From assembly GCA_006937955.1 (NCBI GenBank), contig SSNP01000107.1:124001-188000 (forward strand): DNA of 64,000 bases, in the 5' to 3' direction. This stretch comes from Pachypanchax playfairii. Lineage: Eukaryota; Chordata; Actinopteri; Cyprinodontiformes; Aplocheilidae. Of this stretch, positions 1-11,600 are shown in pieces (within the stretch, counting starts at the first letter, position 1; every line of letters begins with the position of its first letter). A program made the translations under genes and the position numbers. The notes below the pieces were generated by a model that searched no databases, was not told the origin of the DNA, and saw nothing but the letters and a program-made list of their open reading frames with translations.

Positions 1-404
1 GATGATGTCTAACATGGTGTCTTTAATGAGACACCACTGCAATACTGGAGATCAAGAGAGGCTGTCTAACCAAAACCTGTCCCTGTGGTATTGGACCTGG
101 TTAGTGTCTCACAAGGCTTTGTGGAGCGCATCTTTCTCTGTGTTTGGACTGTTGTCATCTGGCCTGAGAAACAGAACATAAATAAAAGGCTCTTTAAGTT
201 TAACATTCAGCTGAGATAGAGCAGCTGTCTGGCTCTGTGTTCTACCAGATGCACGTGCACTTTCAGTGTCCAAAACATTCACTGGATTCAGTTTATGATG
301 TCAAATGTAGCATGCGAGGTACTTCACTTTTAATCAGCTGCTGTGATTCACACTCAAGCTGCTGCACCACTAGTGTAACTCTTTATGGAGCTCATCTCAG
401 TTCA
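1..404. other. intergenic DNA, nothing recognised
   Basis: I see no exon with matching splice sites, no repeat family I can name and no RNA gene here. The short open frames lack any family resemblance. Confidence 0.5.
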
Positions 405-765
405 TCTAAATTGGTGGCTCAGGCGGTAGAGCGGGTTGTCGGGTAACCGGAAGGTTGTCGGCTCGAATCCCCAAAAAAAAAAGATTGTCTTTTCTGGCCA
501 TTGTGTCCTTGGGCAAGACACTTAACCCACTTTGCCTGTTTGGTGCTGGTCAGAGGGTCCAGCGGCACAAGTGGCAGCCTCACCTCAGTCAGTGTGTGTC
601 CCGGGACAGCTGTGGCTACAACATGTGTGTAGTTCATCATCACCAAACATGTGAGTGTGTGTGTGAATGGGTGAATGACATAATGTAGTGTGAAGCGCTT
701 TGGGGGTCGTAGGACCTGAGTAAAGCGCTATACAAGTACACGCCATTTACAGAAGAAGAAAATAA
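405..765 (+). mobile_element. tRNA-derived SINE, near full length
   Basis: The head carries RNA polymerase III internal promoter boxes: an A-box-like TGGCTCAGG at 415-423 and a B-box-like GGCTCGAATCC at 460-470. The body has the stretch around cttgggcaagacactt (about 510-525) and the 3' part around taaagcgctatacaagtaca (721-740), both of which I recognise from high-copy teleost tRNA-SINEs. It ends in an A-rich tail with aaataaataaataaa. An A-run of about 10 bases follows the B box. The same family appears as a decayed copy near 61633. It is not a functional tRNA gene, because the head does not continue into a complete cloverleaf. The exact family name cannot be settled by eye. Confidence 0.8.
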
Positions 766-1981
766 ATAAATAAAGCCCATTTAGAGGTGAAGAATATTAA
801 TATTCTAGGAGTCGCCATAATTAATTTAAGCTAATTCATGGTGGGCTTAAATTCATTGTGGCCTAAAAACATCATTGTGTCTTCACACAGTTAAGAATGC
901 GACTGTGTTTTCCTTTTACTCCAGCTGCCAACAGAGATACTGACTGAGTAAACTGAAAACTCTAACTGTATTTTGTTTTACAGTTTATATAAATGTTATA
1001 ACATGTCTTATTAATTTCATTCTCAAACTGATTGAATTAACTATTAAAAATGAACATTTTGTTTTCTGGCCAGGGCTAAGCCCCCAGTGTTTACTCATGC
1101 TAACTACGGCTATGTAGCTAAATGTGTGCTAAACAAACTCTTTAAACCTAGATTTTTCCATGAGCATAAAAAAACTTAAACACTTTAAAAAATAAATCTA
1201 AAACTTGCCTTCTTGTGTTAAACTCCTGACTTAAGTTCAGTTCTGAAGAGTGAAAGTAAAATAAATCAAAACTTCAACAAGGAATATCAAATCCTGTCAT
1301 TAGATGAGCTTTAATCTTATTATGTACACAATTTCATTATTATCAACCTTGACTAAAAGCAAAAGAAGAACTCACGCAAGAGGTCTTGAATGACATCTTC
1401 TCTGTATAGCGAGGTAAATCCGTCAGCTCTATGACACGGCGGCTTTAGTATCTCACTGTTTACTGTCCACAATATAAATCATTGTTGAAACAACACAGTC
1501 ATGTCGTTTTTCAGTAATGGAGGAAAGACTAAATTAACCTGTTCCCTGACTTTGGTAGCTTGACAGTGAGGACATTAAATTAAATGAAGTGATTTTTTTT
1601 AAGACAGAGTGCATTGCACATTTTTGTAAAAGCAAGGGGGGAAGGGAGGACTCACCAAGCACCTAATCCACCACATTCTTGTTAGGGGTCTGAATACCGG
1701 CAGGATTCAATGCCTTGCACTGCAATAGAAGGGGTTGCAAAAGGTCTGAGGTAATTGGATTGGAATACGGCACTGGTTGTCAGACAACAAAAGATATTCA
1801 TCTCTCTCATAGCTGTTTGGCTCTTTTGTCGCAGGATGGAATTTATTTGGCCATTCACTCCTCTTTTCCAAGCTCAGAGCAGCCACAAGAACAGGACAGG
1901 GCCACCGGGACTGGCTCAGTCTGGTGGTCTCAGTGTCTGTGCAGCCCATGTGTGAGGATGTATGAACCACAGATCCCTCCC
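766..1981. other. intergenic DNA, nothing recognised
   Basis: AT-rich sequence without a supportable exon or RNA. It may contain an old DNA transposon, but I could not pair terminal repeats. Confidence 0.4.
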
Positions 1982-2397
1982 NNNNNNNNNNNNNNNNNNN
2001 NNNNNNNNNNNNNNNNNNNNNNNNNNNNNNNNNNNNNNNNNNNNNNNNNNNNNNNNNNNNNNNNNNNNNNNNNNNNNNNNNNNNNNNNNNNNNNNNNNNN
2101 NNNNNNNNNNNNNNNNNNNNNNNNNNNNNNNNNNNNNNNNNNNNNNNNNNNNNNNNNNNNNNNNNNNNNNNNNNNNNNNNNNNNNNNNNNNNNNNNNNNN
2201 NNNNNNNNNNNNNNNNNNNNNNNNNNNNNNNNNNNNNNNNNNNNNNNNNNNNNNNNNNNNNNNNNNNNNNNNNNNNNNNNNNNNNNNNNNNNNNNNNNNN
2301 NNNNNNNNNNNNNNNNNNNNNNNNNNNNNNNNNNNNNNNNNNNNNNNNNNNNNNNNNNNNNNNNNNNNNNNNNNNNNNNNNNNNNNNNNNNNNNNNN
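1982..2397. other. assembly gap of 416 N
   Basis: An unbroken run of N. Long open frames reported across it are artefacts of translating N. The gap is bordered on the right by a long C run, which probably caused it. Confidence 0.99.
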
Positions 2398-2399
2398 AA

Positions 2400-2425
2400 C
2401 CCCCCCCCCCCCCCCCCCCCCCCCC
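2400..2425. repeat. C homopolymer, 26 bases
   Basis: A run of 26 C directly follows the gap and two A. Such runs cause sequencing drop-out. Confidence 0.95.
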
Positions 2426-4094
2426 AAAGCCCAAGGGTCATTTCTGTGATCATTACCATAACCACATTAAGGCTGCAGGAGATTAGCACCATGGTCTCAG
2501 AGGAGAAACCAGGTCTGAGCTCCATGAGGATAACACACTGGAAGATAAATGGGAAAGAACAGGTTTTAAAAAACGTTTTTTCTTTAATGTGTTCTATAAA
2601 TTAGGAATAACTGTGTAAATGAAAACTCATTTTCCTGTCAGGTATTTTATTAAGCAGAAAACACCCTTTCCCCGCAGCTCTCTCGCACCCTTGTCATCAT
2701 TCTAACACAAGCATCACCTCTGGGCAGGTCGTGGGGGCACGACAGACAGGATTCTAACTCCTCCCCCCACTCCAATCTGTCCGCGTCTAGACTCAATTTT
2801 GGCTTTTGCCATTAACAAAAAAAAGGAAAAAGAAACTTATCCAAGGGTTAAAAACTTTTCCAATTAACCCTTATTACCCTGAGAGAGCATTTCAATGAGG
2901 CCTGTAACCTGAGATGTCTATCAGCTCAGTGACTGAGAGTCAGGCGGGAAGGAAGTTACATCTTTCATCTTGAAGTTCAGCCACAGGAAGCGTGACATTT
3001 GAATGATGACTACAGTGATTTAAGATAGTGGGGGAAAAAAAGCAAGTGTAGACTTTCTTTTATTTAAAAAACAGCTTGATTTTAGCACTACTGCTCGAAA
3101 TAAAAATGTAGGCTGTGTCACTGATACAGCTGAAGATAAGATAAGCCCTAAACACTCTTATGTCAGTAAAATCTCTGTACAGTTTCAAAGAAAACTACAA
3201 AAAAGGAGCTCTTTTCTGCTTATCAGGTGTAAATGCATACATCTACACTGTGTGACACTCTCACAAACAGCTATAAAGTACGATGATGAAACATTACAAA
3301 GTTACTGATTGATTTGCTCCTCACTATGTAACGCCAAAGTTTCCAACTGCGTTTCTTTGATTGTGACCTACTGAATGACCTGTGTAATTGGTTTGCACAA
3401 ATCACTAACGACAGGGCCAAAGGGGGTTCCGTCCCACTCGTGTGAATGTGTGTGTGTGCTCAGAACTAGCCACTGATCTAGTTCACAGATTACCTTCCTG
3501 AAGACAGACACCTGGCCACAGTTGCCCTTTGACACCGTCTGTTATCACATCAAGAATAAAATCAATCTGATCAGTTTCACTGAACAGATCTGGATCCAGG
3601 TTTATTCCTGGTACAGAAAAATGATGTGTTCTTGTTATTGACATTCCAATTATTCATTTTTATTCTGGAAAATATGTCAAAAATGTGTCAAATTCTGAAC
3701 ATGTTTCCACAAAAAGAATTGAATGCTCATTATCCAAGGCCTGGTTAGCATACCATGTTTTTAGAATGTGCCCTTGGCTCACCGCTGGCCTTGAAGTATA
3801 AGCTTGGCTTTTCTCTCTCGCTCTCTTTCCCCAAATAATTTAGTAAGCTATCCAAATGACAGGAAAAATCTGCTAAACTAGCTCCACACACCTTTCAGGG
3901 TGATATTAATCTTTACGATGTCAAATTACAAGGAAAATGTGAGTGAATATGAGAATGCAACAAGCGGGAGAGACAGAATCAGATTTGCAAGGTGGTGAGG
4001 AATGCACTGAGGCGTGTCTGCAAAGATGGGATTTTCTATAAGCTTGTGGTTTGAAGGAGTTTTGCGCATCAATATGACTTCAGGTCATGGAGTA
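2426..4094. other. intergenic DNA upstream of jag1
   Basis: No exon, RNA or named repeat is visible. It is the likely home of distal jag1 promoter or enhancer elements, but nothing in the sequence alone marks one. Confidence 0.45.
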
Positions 4095-4189
4095 TTCCCA
4101 CTTTCATTTTCCACCACAGCACCACCACCAGAGAGTCAAACTTGAGCGTCTGATTGTATTCTGACAATAAAAAGGGGAGGGTTCACGTG
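4095..4189 (+). promoter_or_regulatory. putative jag1 core promoter region
   Basis: A CSL/RBPJ core site (TTCCCAC, 4095-4101) lies about 425 bases before the chosen start codon. A TATA-like AATAAAAAGG is at 4166-4175 and a palindromic E-box CACGTG, the type bound by Hairy/Hes or Myc-like factors, at 4184-4189. A TATA at this place would put transcription start near 4200. That JAG1 can be induced by Notch signalling is established for vertebrates; that these sites work here is inference. No transcript evidence is available. Confidence 0.4.
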
Positions 4190-4275
4190 GAGGCACTCCC
4201 TCTTTGCTGAACTTGTGAAGCTCCAGCTCGTGCAGCAGCAACAGTCAGTCAGTCAGCAGTGGGCTCGGCCGCCGC

Positions 4276-4290
4276 ATGGCTACTGTGTAA
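4276..4290 (+). promoter_or_regulatory. four-codon uORF in strong Kozak context
   Basis: The sequence gccgccgcATGG gives an upstream start codon in near-ideal vertebrate Kozak context, followed by Ala, Thr, Val and a TAA stop. It lies 230 bases before the jag1 start, whose own context (gttATGa, G at -3) is weaker. If the transcript starts near 4200, this minimal uORF should capture scanning ribosomes and lower jag1 translation. A second uORF (4215-4445, 76 codons, another frame) also ends before the main start. Confidence 0.5.
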
Positions 4291-4519
4291 AACTTTCTTC
4301 TGCAACAAGTGGAGACTGTCGGATAACGAAGAAGAGCAAGAAGCTCGGATCGCTTGAGGGACCTGCAATCAGGAGGTCTTCTATGACTTGGAAAGCCGTG
4401 CTCCTCCAATCAAAGTGCTGGTTCCCACTCGTGCATGTTGTGTAAACCAGAGGAGCGCTCTGGTGCCGTGTGTCGGCCAGACTTCTAATACAAACGAGTG
4501 GCAACAGCAGTCCGGAGTT

Positions 4520-4582
4520 ATGATTTTGAGACGGAGCGAAGTCGTCGCTGCCTTTTTATTACTGTGCTTTCTTCTTGTGAAG
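4520..4582 (+). CDS. jag1: jag1 exon 1: start and signal peptide
   Basis: Begins MILRRSEVVAA and runs into a leucine-rich hydrophobic core (AFLLLCFLLV). It ends AAG before gtatgtgg, phase 0. The ATG at 4520 was chosen because the signal peptide core starts about 9 residues after it, whereas the in-frame ATG at 4388 would place 44 polar residues ahead of it. Confidence 0.9.
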
Positions 4583-7500
4583 GTATGTGGATCACTTGGT
4601 GGAAAGGTCACTCAGTTCAGCAGCGTGTGGATGCGCCGCTCCTGCATGTGCGTCTGCTTTTCTGCGCGCGCGGTTGAGTTTGGGGTTTAACAACTCATTA
4701 TAACAGCTTGTGTGTGATGAGTTTAAAGTTTTCGTGTGTTTTCACTGTTCTGTCTCCAAACAGGTGTCGATGGGAACGGGACAATTCGAGTTGCAGATAT
4801 TATCGATGCACAATGTGAACGGAGAGCTGCTGAGCGGCATGTGTTGCGATGGCGCACGGAACAGCGCGGATAGAAAATGCACACAGGACGAGTGCGATAC
4901 GTTTTTTAAAGTTTGTCTGAAGGAATATCAGTCGAGAGTTTCTGCTGCAGGGCCTTGCAGCTTCGGAATGGGATCTACGCCTGTCCTCGGAGGGAATACG
5001 TTTTCTTTCAAGAGCACTGTCAGGAACGACAAATCCCGGATAGTTTTACCCTTCAGCTTTGCCTGGCCGGTGAGTGAGCAGGGGCTTGAAATCAAATCCT
5101 TTCCTGATGCGCATCTCCAAAACAAAATAAAGAGAGAGAGAGAGAGAAAATGTCTGTTTGTAGGGCAGTTATGTGCAATTACTGCCAGTCAAACACATTA
5201 ACATTTCCCTCCCCCCCTTTTCTTAGAAGGAAAAAAGTGGACTGAAAGCGCAGCAGACTAAGGGAAAGTTTTCCTCTTGGTCATTTTAGACCCCCCAACA
5301 CAAAAACAAAACAAACAAAAAAAAATCAGTGCTAATTTACCAGCTGCAGGTATTTTTCTCCATCAGGCCTAGACCTGTTCATCCGAGTTGTTTCAGACTG
5401 TTAAAGTACATAATGAAGTCAGAGTTTGGCTTAAAGATAAAGTCAGTCAGAAATTTTAAGAGTTTACTTTGAAGTTAACTTGAGAGGGATACTTTCTTTT
5501 TGACAGTTGTGATCATTATGATTGAATGTTCAACTTTTTTTGGCGTGATTCTATAGATAAACTGTTCAAATTAAAAAAAAAAAAAAAAAAAAAAGTTGGG
5601 TGAGTTTTACTTCCACAGATTTTTCCTCTTCTGCCTTTATGACTGCTGGTCATGTTGCACAGTGCAGCAACTCCTAAGTGTTTTGGGGGATAATTTTATA
5701 TATGTATGTTTGGGTTCTCTGAATGTCAGCTCTTCTTCTGGTAAACAAATGGGACTGACAAGTGTGGGTGTTGAAGCTTTTTATGAGAGGTTATTTGCCA
5801 TGTTGGAACATGTTTCCATAAAGTGAAAAAAGGACTGTGCACAGACTGACTGGCCCCACAGCTTGGCCCACAAACTCCTACACTGTGCCTGATAGCCGAA
5901 AGGCACAGTCCACTGGTGTGTGTGTGTCCAGTTACATCAAGACTATTTTTTACCTCAATCTTAATCCAAGTCATTTGTAATGTCGAGTATTGTACATGCC
6001 AATTGTTTTCATTAGTTGAAAATCTGGACCGTTGGGTGTGAGTTCTCATTACATGGTCCGGTTTTTTGTTACCTGTAAAGTAGAAGAGATCAAGTTTTGT
6101 CATTTCCCAAAGCTCTGCGAGTGAAAAGATGTTGTTGGACAACATGCAATTTGATAGTTAGTATTTATCATTTACACTTCACTTGAGGACTGGCGCCTTT
6201 CTCTTTTCTTTTTTTTTAACTACAAAGATTTGTATTTATTCTCATACCATGGAAGCACTAAGTTGGCATGAACCTTGGTGCTGATTGACAAACTTGATCC
6301 TATGCTGAGTTTGAGAGCATTTAGCATCTCAAACTCTATCTCGTATGTTCCTGAACTAATGATTCTCTTGTTAAAAAACATTTAGAACAGTTGGATAGCT
6401 TGGCTAGCTGTTTTCAGTACAACTCAATTGTGCAAAAGATTTTGGGGCAGCAAGATTAAGAACTGAAGGAAATACCAGATTCTCCAATCCTTCACTTCAA
6501 GTGCTTTACTTCAGTGCACATTAACAATTGTCAGGTTAGGTATGATATCACTCTTTGTCCTTTTCATCAGTTGATTGGTTGTTGTGGACAGATGGCAGTA
6601 TGGTGCAATTGGGTTTTTGGGTACTCAGAGTTCATGAAGCCCTCCCCCTCCTCTTCCCTTCATCCTCTCTTGTGAGCTGCATAAAGTTGGCCTCTTGTCC
6701 AGGCCAAGGGCTTTGTTTAAGTCACGCTCGGTTGGACCCCAGGCATTTCATCGCTTTAACCTTGCCACCCACGGTAACTGCTGCACTTAATGAGGCTGCA
6801 CACACGTCCTTAGATTAGGTAGGGCAAGAGCCAGGCGTCCAGCTGAACGGCCGGAGCTCTTTAACACAAACGGACCAGTGTTTTTGGGACCTTGTATGGT
6901 TTCATGCCTGCTTGGAGCTTTTATTCCACAGAGGAGCAAGGGCCTGGCTCCACTGGCCCTCACAGTGTATCAAGTAGGGACAATGGTGTGCCCTCGGTGA
7001 CTACAGTGAGGATTACAGAGCATAATGGAGGTGGTGCAGCTGTAAAGCCAACACAGGGCAAGCAACAGGAAGCAGTTGTCGTAGACTCAGCAATGACAAA
7101 GTTCTCTGGCAGACTGTGGCCTTGCCTCTTTGACCACCTCAGCGTATTTTCCCACCTGTAAAGAAAACTACTTTTTTTTTTTGCCCTATAGACTGAACTC
7201 CTGTACTGAAAGATCTAACATCTCTTAAATTTTAATGATCGGTTTCTTTCATCCTGAGTTTTTTTTTTTTTTCGCTGTAGTTCTCTGTCAATTAAACCCC
7301 CAAAATAATTGGGCTTCCTCCTCCCTTAATGCACAATGTTGTCATGTCTCTCAGACCTGGGACACCATGATGACTGTGTGATTGATTTTTGTTGACGAGT
7401 CTGAGCAGCCTGAAGCAAATCAGGTGTGTCAAAAAACAATAGTCAGCTCAGCCTTAGGGATAATTGCTACTGGCTGCTGTTGGAATAATGACATGTTTGT

Positions 7501-8564
7501 TTTATGTACTTTCCTCTGATGTTACAGTCAAATGCAGATTACTCCGGTAAAGGAGGGAAAGGACATGTTTTCTCTGTTGTACCTCACCCTGTTGTTTTTC
7601 TTTTTTTATGGGGTACTTGTAATGCTTTGTCAGTGTAATGTTGCATAATAACTTCTGATGTTTCCCTGCTTATCAGTCTTGTTTTCAAGTAGCAAAGAAG
7701 CATGGCTGCACTGAAAAATACCTTTTAATTGAGAGAACTTGTGCCCTGTTTTTGTTCCCCTTTATGGTGTTTGACCCTTACCAAAGCCTGATTGCAGCTC
7801 ATTTAGTTAAATGCACAAAACAAACTTTCACCTCTTGTCTCTGGCTCGTGTTTTGAACTTGTTTGCCTTGTCAGAAAATTTCTGTGGTGTCTTGTTTTAG
7901 TTGGCAAATGGTGAGATTCCTTTGTTGGGTGAGATCCTAGTTTATCCCTTGCTGTTGCAGCTTCACAGGATATTTTAATGTTATTGCCTGTACAACTGTC
8001 ATTTTTGTACTTTTGTTGAATGCACTTGGAAACAATGCATTCCTTCCACTCAGTGACTTTGAAGATGATCACACAGAGTTAGATTTTATGGCTGTGCCTG
8101 GGTTTCATTGCATGAAAGGTGTCATACTTAGCAGTTCCAGTTGTTGGTTAGAATACCACTGAAATGATTGGCTAAGGAAATCTGATACAAAGGGTCAACA
8201 TCATTTTGACTAGACTGTTTACATTTCTTTTGTGCCGAGTGAAGGCCTAGATCAGTCTAGTTGGCTCTACCTCAACTTCTTTTCAACCTTTGGCTTCTGC
8301 TTGTTATTCCATGAGACGTTACCCTCCTTTTTTTGTTATATTTCTAAGTAATAGTACATCAGATGGCTCCATTTCAGTGGAGAGCAGGAGGAGAGTCTGT
8401 GTTAGGAAAATTCCCCTACTGAGAGGATTCAGTGGTGTTCTTTGGCAAGTGAGTGCGATTCAAACTGGAAGGATCTTTATCGCTTATGTTGGTTGTCTGT
8501 TGGACAGTGTCTGGTTGGCCTGGAAAGATAAGAAGACATATGGCCACACTTACTGCGCTTTGGG

Positions 8565-8626
<62 letters not shown>

Positions 8627-11600
8627 TGTTCTCTGTATTTCAAAGAGAAGTAGTGAGTCAGCTGGGAGCCTGGGAAAAGTGAACCTGGCAGTGGCAAGAC
8701 GGTTCCAAGCTGATAAGAGCCAAGGAGTTATGGAGTGTTAGTGAATGAGGAGTCATGCAATATCTCATCCTCTCAAAGCAGTTTTGTCTGAATTGAAACA
8801 TCCCAATATTGGTGACTTGACCTTTTGAGATGGGTACAAACTTAAAATTATGATCTAAGGTGGCTGTTTTTTCCCCATTACGTTTGTACGGGGTGTCTTT
8901 TTTATTTAATTTAATGCTTGAATAATACATAATGAGTCTGAGTATTATAGTTCGGCAATAGTCTCCGTGTCGAGACAAGTCCAAATCGTGCAAGATATGG
9001 GTGTGTTTTTGTAGCGGTGCCTTTAAGGTATTAAGACCTGAGGCGCCTTTAAAAATATGGGCATAGGAATACTTGGATCTAATAGGATGAAATAACTGGT
9101 CAGTGTTTTTCTTTCAGTCTGCTACAACTACCAATCAAACCCATTGTGGGATTTCTCACCCTTACAGTAGTGATGCAGCGTGACATTTCATTGTCTCGAA
9201 GGTGAACCGGGTTAGTTGATGTTGTCAGTTGGCAGGGACTCATTGTTGTTCATCGTGTAACTGCCAGTTTAAAAAAAAAAAAACTAAATGTACAGATCCT
9301 CCAGATCATTGAAAGTGAGGAAAATATTTGTTTTCAGTTCCTGTACCTGTTTTTTTGTTCCAACAATGACGAGATTAAAAACTCATCGACACATAAAAAA
9401 AGACCTCGTGAGTTCAAGTTCCTGTTTTAATGATGCTTCTCGTGCTGCTCTGTCGTCACATGTGCTGTAGTTATTTTTGTTGATCTTTTTGGGTTTAAAA
9501 TCATACAGTAAAATCTATTGTGATGATGCATTTGAGTGCTGTTGTCTAGGCTAGAAACTTAATCCTCTAATGGCAAGTATGCTAAAACGCTAAAGCTCTT
9601 CTGCAGCTGTGTCAAGTGTTGGACACGGGGGGGTGAACACCAAAGCAATAACCTGATACTACTTAATGCTTAGCGGGAAGCCAGTGGACTCTAGTTCTTA
9701 CTGCTAGAATAACTAGCTGTGGGTTGAGGCATTGATATCTCATTACCAGTGACTTAAGTTGAAGTTCACTGTTCAACAGTTGCAACCAGTCGTGAGTCAG
9801 ATTAATCGGTAAGTCTGTTGCGAATGATTTCTGGAATTTCAGTAATAGGTGGCCCGACTGCGGTGAAATACTGGCAGGGGATCAAACAAATGTCTGTGTG
9901 TGAGATAGAAAGTTGATTGCCTGGGAAAACAAGATGAAGCAGGAAAGGAATAAAAATAAGTTTCAGGAGTGATTCATCCCCCTTTCTGTTTTGCATGGAT
10001 AGGGAGCAGGGGTTTTCCTTCCAGCAGGTTTGTTTACCATGAAGTCATCGCAGCAAAGAGAGCCCGAGTGGCACTGCAGAATTTTTGAAACGCTTCCATC
10101 TGCTAAAAGCAGCGAATCTTGCAAGTGAAGTTTTTCCTTGATGCCCTTATGAAGAACACTTTCTCTCACTTCCTCTTGCTCTTGCAAACGTATTGTTCAT
10201 TCTCGCATGACTGCAATGCAGGATGGGGTGAGTGTGTAAGCTGATATTGGTGTGATCACCACCAACCCTGAACTAGACAAAGCATTTTTGGGAGTACTGA
10301 AAATTAAGACAGGCCCTTTGGAGTGTGACACTCAGTTCATCACATGCACATTGTTGTTTTATTTTGTGCTTGAAACACTGAAATTTAAAATCTTCTGAAG
10401 TGAAGTTGAAGTGGCTAATATCAAGACACAAATTTGCCTTTGCAGAATACAACGACTCTTTCTATGTACCTACTGTTATTTTCACTTTAAAGTCTTTTAA
10501 GTGCATCAGGTGACATCCATTTAGATCACTGGCCATGTGTCTGCCCTTCTAATTATGGAGACCTCTGCACCACCTCAGGCTTAACCTTTTGTTAATCAGA
10601 TCAACTCATCTTTCATAAGTTCACAGGAATTCGCGTTGTCTTAATTGGGAAACGTCACCAGACAGATGAATGACATCATGGAAAATTAAAGAGTTCTGCT
10701 CTTGAAGCTTTTATTTTCTTAACTTAAAGTGAATTTGTTTGTAAGATAAAACCTGATGAAAATACTGGAACTTGTTGTACTGCATGGGGAAGCGAATCTT
10801 ATACAAGGGAACTTGCTGTTGTAAGAAAAATACTTTTAGTAATTCATGTGATATTTTTCAAAATACACATTTCTTCTTCTCTTGTAATGTGATTTTTGTG
10901 GTGCATTGACTCAGGAAAGATTCATTAACGCTGCTTGTATGTCTGTGTTCTTCCTCAGAGGTCTTACACGTTGATAGTTGAGGCCTGGGACTTCAACAAT
11001 GAAACAAGTGGTGAGTATTTCTTACTATCCGGCATCTCCATCCTGTCATATTCTCTTTTTTTTTTTTTTTTTTTTACGCTCTCTCTGGGTTTTCCTCAAA
11101 GCATCACCAGGGAAACATTATGTTGAAGGTCAGGAAAGGAAGTTTATTCTTCCTGAAGCCCTCGCTCTTCCTCCTCTGAGGTCCATGGGGTCCATGCATG
11201 TGTGTGTTTCTATTTAAAGCTTGCTGACAGGTTACTGTCAGAAAGTGGAGCTTTTTTTTTTTTTCTTTCTTTTTAGGAAATGTGTGGGGGATGTGGGGTG
11301 GAGGTAAAGAAGAGCTTTGCACCAAGCATTAAAAATGTTTGGTTTGATGGTTGATGGTATGTGCTCCCACCTGGGGTCAGAGGTCACGTCGTGTCACTGT
11401 CACACATCCTGTGCAGGCAGCAGAGACCTCTGAGCTGTCTCGTCTCATAGATTAAAGGTTATTTTTCAGGTGAACTGGCAGCATGTTCAGTGTAGAACCA
11501 CTTGAAGACGCCATCTTTTTTTTTTTTCTTTTTTCCCCCCCTTTCTCACCAATGTGGGAAGAGCCCAGCGGTAACACAACGCTGAATCTGAAATCTTCAT

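Noticed and set aside
405..475. Functional tRNA gene
   Set aside because: Pol III boxes are present but the sequence runs into a SINE body and has no complete cloverleaf.
1707..2525. Long open frames across the N run
   Set aside because: They exist only because N was translated as X; no family resemblance on either side.
4710..5201. 163-codon frame as a whole exon
   Set aside because: Only 4764-5069 is coding; it is bounded by cag and gtgagt, and the translation after FAWP leaves the Jagged family.
8453..8697. Arg-Glu or Ser-Leu repeat frames
   Set aside because: Translations of the GA microsatellite in jag1 intron 2.
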